Part shown: one piece after another, positions 1 through 6,928 of the stretch | Position numbering within the stretch: the stretch's first letter is position 1 | Layout of the letters: each line of letters begins with the position of its first letter | DNA from: Tritrichomonas foetus | Taxonomy: Eukaryota; Parabasalia; Tritrichomonadida; Tritrichomonadidae | NCBI GenBank assembly: GCA_001839685.1 | Contig: MLAK01001251.1 | Coordinates: 1 to 19,972, forward strand | DNA length: 19,972 nucleotides | Reading direction: 5' to 3' | Translations under genes and position numbers: made by a program | Notes under the pieces: generated by a model | What the model saw: the letters and a program-made list of their open reading frames with translations, nothing else | Databases searched by the model: none | What the model was told of the DNA's origin: nothing

Positions 1-77
1 TGGTAGGACAAAGGTTTATGGGATGGTCCCACAAAATCTTTGGGGGACCATTTTGTAAACCTTTCATATAGGAGGAA
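1..77. repeat. Contig-end inverted repeat, left copy
   Basis: These 77 bases are the exact reverse complement of 19896-19972. Identity stops abruptly at 77/78, after GGAGGAA. Inside lies a compound palindrome at 10-64: a 9-bp outer arm (AAAGGTTTA/TAAACCTTT), a symmetric 4x4 mismatch, an 8-bp inner arm (GGGACCAT against ATGGTCCC) and a 13-nt loop. Because both copies end at the same base with different flanks, they look like the termini of one repeat family running outward from the contig at both ends. That fits an assembly ending in a high-copy element. The family is not identified. Confidence 0.85.
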
Positions 78-207
78 ACACATTCATAAATTCAAAAATC
101 ATAAAAATTAATCTCATGTATGATGGTTAATGAGATTTGACCTTAGAAATTCATTCAACTTTTCTTCAAACAAGTTAATAAAAAATGAACCATGTGTTGT
201 AAATGAT

Positions 208-214
208 ATTCATA
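208..214 (+). promoter_or_regulatory. Initiator-like motif of the MCRS1-like gene
   Basis: TCATA, with the putative +1 A at 212, lies 13 nt before the ATG at 225. It matches the trichomonad Inr consensus TCA(+1)Y(T/A), which normally sits within about 20 nt of the start codon. It also supports 225 as the start rather than the internal ATG at 303. Confidence 0.5.
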
Positions 215-224
215 CATAGATCAA

Positions 225-1358
225 ATGAAGGTTAATAAATCTTTTATTAACTATCTATTCCAATTAATTTCAATAGAAAATGATCGTTTAAAGATCATTA
301 GAATGAAACAAATCGAAAACCCTCAAGATTCCATCAAAATCGGAGAACCGCCCAGATTGAAAGTCCGTCGTAAGCCTTTGACTGAAGAAGCATTGAATTC
401 CTTATATCGCGCAATTATGTATCTTCCATTAAACTTATTACAGCTCGTTCCGCCTTTGCATCTATACTCAATTAGCGAACTAGAATATTATATTGTCAAT
501 ATGCTACACAATCCACCTACAATTGAGCTTGATATTGATAGTTTACGTAATTTGATGGTTCCTTTTGACATTAATGAAGATTTCGCTATCGTTTCAATGA
601 TTCGGATGAACCCCGGCCCGTTTTCGTTTGAATTAGTTCAACGTTTTTCATATGCATTTAAGCCAATCAGGACAGCCCATCAAATTGCCAATCGAATTGA
701 AGAATTGCAAATGGCATCAAATGAAGAGCGTGAGTATATAATTCAAAAGTTCGCAGATGAAACATTCAAAGAATATTTATCATCTCAAGTAAAAGATGGA
801 AATTCAGAGCAACTCACTGAATTGAATTTAACGAAAAGAGATTTTGACATCTGTACTATTTCAAAACCAAAAAATCCGGAAATTCCAATTCCGCCCGAAA
901 TCGATCAGGAAATAAATTTATTGAGTTCACATCGTTGGATGTTCATAAAAGAAAGATTTGCATCAAATGATCTTGCTATAATTCGAAGTGAAAAGCATGA
1001 ATTTTATATGAGATTGTGTGCAATCATCATTGGAAGGAATTCACCTCAAGGTGAGGTTGATATTGACCTCAGTTATTATATGAAAGGAGGATGCCATCAT
1101 GTTTCAAGACAACAAGCTATTCTATCATTTCAAAAAGATTACTTTTTTTATCTAGAAAATATTGGGAAACGCTCTTTTAGAGTGAATGGGACGATTGTCC
1201 CGAAAGGTAAATTTTGTATTCTACAACCTGGCGCAATTATTGATTTTTCGGATATTTTGTTGATGTTTATTCCAAATGAACCGCTTGTTGATAAAATAAG
1301 GAAAAACTTTAACTACACAGTTACAAAAGCGCCAATCAAGAAGAAACGAAGACCATAG
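225..1358 (+). CDS. MCRS1-like FHA-domain protein
   Basis: 377 aa. The C-terminal third is a forkhead-associated domain: IGRN at 269-272, the VDIDLS strand at 278-283, H292 followed by VSRQQA at 293-298, N312-I-G, and N321-G before the final strands. The order and wording (VDIDLS, then VSRQQAIL, then ENIGKRSFRVNG) match the FHA domain of microspherule protein 1 (MCRS1) rather than a generic FHA. Residues 55-110 (LYRAIMYLPLNLLQLVPPLH) resemble the helical N-terminal MCRS domain. The tail ends in KKKRR, a possible nuclear signal. MCRS1 in other eukaryotes belongs to INO80 and NSL chromatin complexes and also has mitotic spindle roles; FHA domains bind phosphothreonine. The family is read from the sequence; complex membership here is inferred. 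An initiator motif lies 13 nt upstream of the chosen ATG. Confidence 0.72.
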   Translation: MKVNKSFINYLFQLISIENDRLKIIRMKQIENPQDSIKIGEPPRLKVRRKPLTEEALNSLYRAIMYLPLNLLQLVPPLHLYSISELEYYIVNMLHNPPTIELDIDSLRNLMVPFDINEDFAIVSMIRMNPGPFSFELVQRFSYAFKPIRTAHQIANRIEELQMASNEEREYIIQKFADETFKEYLSSQVKDGNSEQLTELNLTKRDFDICTISKPKNPEIPIPPEIDQEINLLSSHRWMFIKERFASNDLAIIRSEKHEFYMRLCAIIIGRNSPQGEVDIDLSYYMKGGCHHVSRQQAILSFQKDYFFYLENIGKRSFRVNGTIVPKGKFCILQPGAIIDFSDILLMFIPNEPLVDKIRKNFNYTVTKAPIKKKRRP

Positions 1359-1683
1359 GTTTGAAAAAGTTTTTTATGTGATTATGTATTTTTAAATATA
1401 AATTTATTAGTAAAAATAGAGTCCTATTTCTTTATGCTTTCTATTTAAAAATAATATTGAGTAAAAATCAATTTGACAAATTCAAAACATAAAAAAAATA
1501 TTGTTTATATGATAATCAAGATGGATTATAAAAGATAGATTGGTGCTCTATTTAATGGTTCATTCACGTTCCAATTGATTAAGAAGACATTTAATAAGAT
1601 GCGAAAATTTGTTATCTCCGATGGCAAAAAAAATATGAGTTATCTAAAAAAATGGTTAACCAAAGGTGACGATAAAACCAGAA
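1359..1683. other. Intergenic spacer
   Basis: AT-rich non-coding sequence between two + strand genes. It holds the 3' end of the FHA gene and the upstream region of the TADA1-like gene. A TCATT initiator-like match at 1560-1564 is about 120 nt from the next ATG, farther than usual for trichomonads, so I do not call it a promoter. No RNA gene was recognised. Confidence 0.6.
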
Positions 1684-2415
1684 ATGACTTTCTACCATGA
1701 GTCCCAATCTACGCAAACCTTCGATTTAAATTATCAGAACGAATCCAGGATTCACAATTCTTCTCGTATCTATAATCAGAGACAAGATGTTCAGCAAATT
1801 CGCAAAAAATTATATGAATTCGTGCCGGATGACGAATACTGGGAAACACTTTCGTCATTCATATTTGGATTATGTTCGAAAGAACGTTTCGCAGAAGTAA
1901 TGAATCTTTATTTAGAGACGAACGAAGCACGAAATCTACATAACGACTTAATAAGAGCAATTCTATTCAACGCACATTATTCAGTAACACCACCACCGGG
2001 GATAACCGTTTCGAGAAAGCCAAAAAATGAACAACATCGCCAAAATATTATTTGCAAACATTTAAAGCCAAATTATTCAAAATCAATGCATGTGGCTGAT
2101 ATTCGATGCATACCAGCAATAGGGAATTTAACAGAAATAATCAAAAATATCCTTTCAAAGGCGAAAAATAAAGACTTAATTATTGATCCAAACTGTTCGA
2201 ATTTGATTTATCAAAAACTTGTTGCTTATGTAACAAATATTCTAAAAAAAGCAATTTCTTTATCTGTTCGCGATTTCAAAAAATACGAAGATATTAATAT
2301 CACGCCAGAACAAATTTCACATGTTTTAATAAATGATGAAATTACTGAAAAAGTCATTTCGCCTCGTGTTTTGGCGAAGTTTTCAATGATTTCAAATTTT
2401 CGTGAATTAGATTAA
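1684..2415 (+). CDS. TADA1/Hfi1-like SAGA complex subunit
   Basis: 243 aa from the ATG at 1684. The frame is also open from a GTG at 1666, but an in-frame TAA at 1657 leaves no upstream ATG, and a eukaryotic gene should use 1684. Residues 38-97 carry the SAGA-Tad1 signature: a basic helix (QIRKKLYEF), Y52-W53-x-x-L56, F59-x-x-G62, S65-K66-x-x-F69, L85-H86-N87 and A92-I-L-x-N96-A97. The C-terminal part (about 180-220, ending INITPEQISHVL) looks like the histone-fold half of Ada1. In yeast and animals Ada1/TADA1 is a structural SAGA subunit whose histone fold pairs with Spt7. The N-terminal 35 residues are Ser/Asn/Gln-rich and unlike anything I know. The motif run is convincing but the protein is divergent, and no partner is visible in the window. 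Confidence 0.68.
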   Translation: MTFYHESQSTQTFDLNYQNESRIHNSSRIYNQRQDVQQIRKKLYEFVPDDEYWETLSSFIFGLCSKERFAEVMNLYLETNEARNLHNDLIRAILFNAHYSVTPPPGITVSRKPKNEQHRQNIICKHLKPNYSKSMHVADIRCIPAIGNLTEIIKNILSKAKNKDLIIDPNCSNLIYQKLVAYVTNILKKAISLSVRDFKKYEDINITPEQISHVLINDEITEKVISPRVLAKFSMISNFRELD

Positions 2416-2986
2416 TTTTGCAAATTTATTGTTTAGAAATTGGCTGGTGTTATTTTTTCGCGGTTTCGTGATATATTTATTTGTTTTTATTGTTAAATAG
2501 AAAATATACTTTTTTTCCGACTTTTTTTTTAATTTGGATTCACTCTTAAAATTATGTGTATATATAATTCTTATATAGCTGCTGTTAATACAATCATGGT
2601 TTGTGGAAATTATTATGCCAACTTTTGTCACTAATGAATAAAATCATCAAAATGACATCATTGAATCAATGATTAAAACTAATGTTAAATATTACTATTA
2701 TGATGATCATAACATGATCATGATGTGGCAAGCTTTCTGATTGATATTTCAATCTTCAAAATTTGATGGTTCTTGAAATTACAAAATTATGTCATGTAAA
2801 ATCATCTTTATACGCATGTTGACCTCATGTTTGATGTATTCTTACAGAATAGTCCACGAGGAAATGGGTGTGAAGAGAAAAAAATTCTGTCAGAAATTCT
2901 ATACTACACAAAGTGAAATTGAAAAAATTAAATGTAACGAATTCTATTTGTATTTGGTCTTGGTCGTGTAAAATCTTTAGATTTGT
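2416..2986. other. Intergenic spacer before the importin gene
   Basis: 571 bases of AT-rich DNA. A 60-codon ORF at 2789-2971 has no recognisable domain and is treated as chance. Two copies of the 8-bp palindrome ATGATCAT sit at 2703-2710 and 2714-2721, 11 bp centre to centre. No initiator motif is obvious near the importin ATG at 2987. Confidence 0.6.
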
Positions 2987-5900
2987 ATGGCAGAACTCGA
3001 GCAACTTTACTCTGCTTTAAGCCAAGGCATGGACCCCACTCAAATTTCTGGGAGGATCATGGAAATCTATAACAATCCGCAGTCAATTTTCGAAATTCTC
3101 CAAATTATTAATAATAATGAAAACGCAATCATTCGTCATCATGCTTCTGTCGGTCTTAGAAAATCATTGGAATTGAATGTCGCCAAAATTGCGCAAGATC
3201 CAGCTTTCGAACAAGTCAAAGAAATGATAATTTCTGCGTTATTGAAAACGCCAGAAATGATCATTCGTGATTCCATTATTCATGCAATGGCATATATTTT
3301 AGATATGAAAGTTCCATGGCCACAGCTAGATTCGTTAATTCAAAATCTTTTCCAAGATCAAATTCCGATTCAAGTTGAAACAGCAATGAAAGTGTTATTT
3401 ATCATGGTTCCTAATTTCAATCCACAACAGTTTGCTGTTTATGCACCAACAATGGGCCAACAAATCGTTGCCGCAATTCAAACTAACATTCCAGGATTAG
3501 TCAAATCCGGTTTTGAGCTTTTTTCTCAAACAATTCCATTTTTTGATCAACCATTAATTTCACCATATTCTGATATTCTCACGCAAATATTTACAATGTT
3601 CCATCAAGCCGCCGTTGAAATGGATGATTTGATGTTCTTTTTACTTTCAATTATTGAACGTGTAATTGAATCAAACAACGGCGGAATAAATTTCGAGCAA
3701 CTTCTTCAAATCACTCTACAATTTGCAATTGACCCTCATATTTCATCAGAAGCATGCTTTTACATTTTCTCGCCAATTCAAGCCATTATTATGAAAGATC
3801 AACCACAAGTAATAAAGCAACATGTTAACGATATTCTTAAGACAACAATTTTTTGTATTGCAAAAAGTTTTGCAGATGAATGTTTTTCTGATTCTTGTTC
3901 AGGTTATTTAATTTCCAATTCCATTGATACACTTTGTGAATATATGAATAGTGACAAACTTTATAAAATTGCAATGGAATTATTATCAGAAAATTCACCA
4001 AATGAAATTTTTGCATCAGCAATTGTGTTTGACAGATTTATTGAGACTGCACCTGCTCAAGCTGTTTCTAATTCTGCTTTCTTAATAAAGACATTAATTA
4101 AATACATGACACCTGAACTTCATCATTCAATTCGAGAGGCATCATTAAATGCAACCTCAAAATTAATTGAATTGGTTGAAAATGGGTTGATTGACTTTTT
4201 TGATTCCATTATTCAATCTTGTATTGCAGCAATTGATTCAGGTCATGATAATCTCATCATTAGTGGTCTTCGTACAATGATTGTTACATTAGATAGTATT
4301 GATTTCTCTTCAAAATACTTGGAAATTTTAATGCCAAAATTGATTCCTCTTACTCGCGCAAATATGGAAGTTGCAACATATGCAATTGGTCCAATTTCAT
4401 CACTTATTATTAAATGTGAACGTGATGTTGTTCCTTATATTCCAGAAATTCTTCCATTCATTGTCCAAGCAAGTCAAATCAATGAAAAAACAAATCCAAT
4501 CCTGAAAGGTGAAGCAATTGAAACACTTGCTAAATTAATTGCAGTTGCTCCTGAAGAAACAGCTTCAATTATTCAACCTTCTTTACAAATGTTTAGTGAA
4601 TGTACGAAAACAGAAGATTCATCTATTATTGCAAGTCTTTTAGCTGCATTTTCAATTTTAGTGTCAGCGAAATTCCCAGGAGTTGAAACAGTGATTCCAT
4701 TATTCTTACAATTCGCCATTGCCCAATTAGATTGTCAGCAACAAAGCAATGTAATTTTTTCAGAAGGTTTTGATCCAGAAGAAAATAATGATCAAAATAT
4801 GGATATTGCAACGTCAATTCAAAATGCCATTCTTGTTGTTGAAAATGTTGCTCGATATGCTCCTGAAGTTTTAGCACCAGCAGTACCAAATGTTATCGAT
4901 CAAATTGTTAATTACGTTTCATTTCCATCTGAACTTCTCAGACAAAATGCCTTGTCTACACTTGCTGCTTTAATATCAACCTATAAACTTGATCCAAATG
5001 GAATCTTTTCAACGATTGGTGAAATCTTTGATGAATTTGAACCAGCTGTTGTTGCAGCAATGTTTTCATTTTGTCAAGTTCTTATTGATAATAATCTTCC
5101 TTTACAACAACCAGTTGTTGTTGAAATCTTCCGGAAGTGTATTGAAGCAATCGAACATAAACTTAGTTGTATTAATTGTGAAATGGATGGTGATGATGAA
5201 TTTGATGATGATGATGGAAATGCAAATATTAAACTTGATCTTGTAAACTCGGTTTTCAAATGTTTATCTGCAATTGCAATGAACCCCAACTTTTCACAAT
5301 ATATGGATTTAGCTAAATTTGTTCAAGCCTGTAAAATTGCAGTTAAGAAAGGTAATGTTGTTGAAGTTGTCTATTCAACTGATGTAATTGGACGATTATT
5401 TGAAACCAGGCGTGCCAATTTCACACAATTGATTTTGAAGTTTGCTTTAAATGTTGTTATGGAATCGCTTAATTTCTGTGATGGTACACACCATCCATAT
5501 CCATTAATTGCAATAAGAAGAATTTTATTAACAGATCCTTCCGTTTTAACACAAGCGATGAATGCAATTATGGAAAAGATAAACCAAATCATTCATCTCG
5601 AAAACAGTGGACAACCTTTCTATCACCAAACTCGAGCAGCTGCAGTAAACGTCATTCTTGCATTAGCTAGAATTCAAGGTCAACAATTTCCACTTGCGAC
5701 ATATCTTCCAATCATTTTTGCGGTACTTCCAACACAATATGAAGCGAACTTTATTTATGAATCCATTGTTTTCATATTCAATCAAGCAAATGACATTTTT
5801 GCACCAGTTGCTGCCGAATTGATTCGTAGTTTTGCACAAACACTTGCTGTCAAAGATTCGGACTTAGATAAGTATTCCATTTCTCAAGAAACACTTGTGA

Positions 5901-6028
5901 ACATGACAAGAATTTTGGCAATGGTTCTTCACACAATTCCAAATGACCAGGAAATATTAGCGAGTGCAATCACAGACCAAAATTCGCTTTCTCGTCTTCA
6001 AAGCCGTCTTAATTCTGTTCATCAATAA
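2987..6028 (+). CDS. Importin-beta family karyopherin (Kap123/importin-4-like)
   Basis: 1013 aa, about the size of Kap123, importin-4 and importin-5 (1080-1115 aa). It is an all-helical HEAT-repeat solenoid from end to end. The N-terminus has the importin-N arrangement: a short helix (LEQLYSALSQGMDP), then IMEIYNNPQSIFEILQII, then the NNENAIIRHHASVGLRKSLE helix pair that corresponds to the 'R..A...L.' helix binding Ran-GTP in the family. An acidic loop (DGDDEFDDDDG) at about residues 731-745 matches the acidic insertion of Kap123/importin-4 relatives, with the helix after it resuming the repeats. These receptors carry ribosomal proteins, histones and other cargo into the nucleus. Cargo choice cannot be read from the sequence. 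The acidic loop is encoded by a GAT-rich run near 5187-5217 that could vary in length. No intron is seen. Confidence 0.85.
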   Translation: MAELEQLYSALSQGMDPTQISGRIMEIYNNPQSIFEILQIINNNENAIIRHHASVGLRKSLELNVAKIAQDPAFEQVKEMIISALLKTPEMIIRDSIIHAMAYILDMKVPWPQLDSLIQNLFQDQIPIQVETAMKVLFIMVPNFNPQQFAVYAPTMGQQIVAAIQTNIPGLVKSGFELFSQTIPFFDQPLISPYSDILTQIFTMFHQAAVEMDDLMFFLLSIIERVIESNNGGINFEQLLQITLQFAIDPHISSEACFYIFSPIQAIIMKDQPQVIKQHVNDILKTTIFCIAKSFADECFSDSCSGYLISNSIDTLCEYMNSDKLYKIAMELLSENSPNEIFASAIVFDRFIETAPAQAVSNSAFLIKTLIKYMTPELHHSIREASLNATSKLIELVENGLIDFFDSIIQSCIAAIDSGHDNLIISGLRTMIVTLDSIDFSSKYLEILMPKLIPLTRANMEVATYAIGPISSLIIKCERDVVPYIPEILPFIVQASQINEKTNPILKGEAIETLAKLIAVAPEETASIIQPSLQMFSECTKTEDSSIIASLLAAFSILVSAKFPGVETVIPLFLQFAIAQLDCQQQSNVIFSEGFDPEENNDQNMDIATSIQNAILVVENVARYAPEVLAPAVPNVIDQIVNYVSFPSELLRQNALSTLAALISTYKLDPNGIFSTIGEIFDEFEPAVVAAMFSFCQVLIDNNLPLQQPVVVEIFRKCIEAIEHKLSCINCEMDGDDEFDDDDGNANIKLDLVNSVFKCLSAIAMNPNFSQYMDLAKFVQACKIAVKKGNVVEVVYSTDVIGRLFETRRANFTQLILKFALNVVMESLNFCDGTHHPYPLIAIRRILLTDPSVLTQAMNAIMEKINQIIHLENSGQPFYHQTRAAAVNVILALARIQGQQFPLATYLPIIFAVLPTQYEANFIYESIVFIFNQANDIFAPVAAELIRSFAQTLAVKDSDLDKYSISQETLVNMTRILAMVLHTIPNDQEILASAITDQNSLSRLQSRLNSVHQ

Positions 6029-6337
6029 ATTATATTATTACGTTGTTCTTTCAAATTCAATTTTTTATTTTTTTATTTTTTCTAAATAAACTTGTGGTGA
6101 AATTTAGTAAATCTTTCTATCTTCATTGTTCATATCTTTATTGAAAAAGGTGATTCCTTTAAATCAAATGCCAATCTCTGATTGAATGATTGCATATGTT
6201 GATGCTCTTAACAAAAATTAATATATGAATATGTCAACATCATTTGGACAAAATTAAATGAATGAATAGAATAGGTATCGATCTTTGGAACATTTACAAG
6301 CAAATCATGTGTTTGAAATCACAAAGAAATGATTTGG

Positions 6338-6385
6338 ATATAGTATGTACGTCGAAAATTGCTAACACATATTTTTATTCAAAAC
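6338..6385. repeat. Left arm of 48-bp inverted repeat
   Basis: Perfect reverse complement of 6793-6840. The outer boundary is a sharp sequence change (G at 6337 against A at 6841). The inner boundary falls exactly where the right arm meets the adapter sequence, so true homology could have extended further before the chimeric junction cut it. It may be an assembly inversion or a real inverted repeat broken by bad patching. Confidence 0.9.
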
Positions 6386-6585
6386 AGACCCATATTTGAA
6401 CACCTTAACTTCATTTATAAATTCTTATAATTTAAATCATGAATGAACAATTTTTGATTTCATTGATTTTATTCATTTTTGCTTCATTGATTCTTAAAAA
6501 TGAATCATCGAAGGAACAAAAATAAATTTAAAATATGTCAGGAATTAAGAAAATTTACATACAATAAAACATCTAACACATTAAA

Positions 6586-6592
6586 TCATTTA
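6586..6592 (+). promoter_or_regulatory. Initiator-like motif TCATTTA
   Basis: TCATTTA, with the putative +1 A at 6588, fits the trichomonad initiator consensus well and lies 43 nt upstream of the ATG at 6631. It suggests the truncated ORF there begins a genuine gene. Confidence 0.4.
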
Positions 6593-6630
6593 TTCTAACA
6601 GTAATTTAAATTTTTATTTTTATATAAATC

Positions 6631-6739
6631 ATGGAAAAATATTCTTCTCAATACGTGTTGAATGTTAAGCAATATTCAGAAATTTTAAAGAATAAATACA
6701 TATGGCATCCTGAAAATCAAGATAATCTTTGTGTTTGGT
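6631..6739 (+). CDS. 5' fragment of an unknown gene, cut at an N
   Basis: 36 codons from ATG (MEKYSSQYVLNVKQYSEIL and onward, with a W-H-P-E-N run near residue 27) to the ambiguous base at 6740. Past the N the frame reads helicase-derived sequence and a sequencing adapter, so anything downstream of 6739 is not this protein. The composition is unlike random AT-rich spacer, and an initiator-like motif lies upstream, so I think it is the true N-terminus of a gene whose remainder is missing from the assembly. I do not recognise the family. A chance ORF remains possible because only 109 bases survive. Confidence 0.4.
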
Positions 6740-6792
6740 NTCGAAAAGTGATATTATCTACTAATATTGCAGAAGATGTGTATAAGAGACAG
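6740..6792. other. Chimeric assembly artefact with Tn5/Nextera mosaic end
   Basis: Position 6740 is N. Bases 6741-6774 are identical to 7756-7789 inside the helicase gene (34 of 34). Bases 6774-6792 read AGATGTGTATAAGAGACAG, the 19-bp Tn5 mosaic end used in Nextera library adapters. Immediately after it, 6793-6840 is the reverse complement of 6338-6385. A stray gene fragment ending in a library adapter and followed by inverted flank is not biological; it is a read-through or chimeric read used to bridge a gap. Confidence 0.95.
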
Positions 6793-6840
6793 GTTTTGAA
6801 TAAAAATATGTGTTAGCAATTTTCGACGTACATACTATAT
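6793..6840. repeat. Right arm of 48-bp inverted repeat
   Basis: Perfect reverse complement of 6338-6385, starting at the base directly after the adapter. It is contiguous with the helicase promoter region on its right, so this copy could be the true genomic one. Confidence 0.9.
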
Positions 6841-6928
6841 ATTTGGTGAAATATCTTAGGCCAAATTTTACGTATTCAAAAAGTTGATCCTGATTCAAGG
6901 TTGATCTAAAATCTCACGATTTTCCTGA

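Larger units (their letters stand above)
6029..6630. other. Spacer downstream of importin, entering a disturbed region
   Basis: About 600 bases, very AT-rich, with no coding signal. It includes the left arm (6338-6385) of a perfect 48-bp inverted repeat whose other arm is 6793-6840. It also holds an initiator-like TCATTTA starting at 6586, 43 nt before the ATG of a truncated ORF at 6631. No tRNA or other RNA gene was recognised. Confidence 0.6.

Noticed and set aside
110..137. 8-bp inverted repeat AATCTCAT/ATGAGATT upstream of the FHA gene
   Set aside because: Short, AT-rich and not extendable; too weak to call a site.
1666..1683. GTG start for the TADA1-like gene
   Set aside because: Non-ATG starts are not expected in this nuclear genome; the first in-frame ATG is at 1684 and the conserved domain begins well after it.
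2789..2971. 60-codon ORF just before the importin gene
   Set aside because: No domain, no homology I recognise, and it lies wholly in a promoter-type spacer; chance in AT-rich DNA.
6631..6816. 61-codon ORF running through the N
   Set aside because: Downstream of 6739 it is helicase-derived sequence plus a library adapter, so it is not one protein; only the part before the N is kept.
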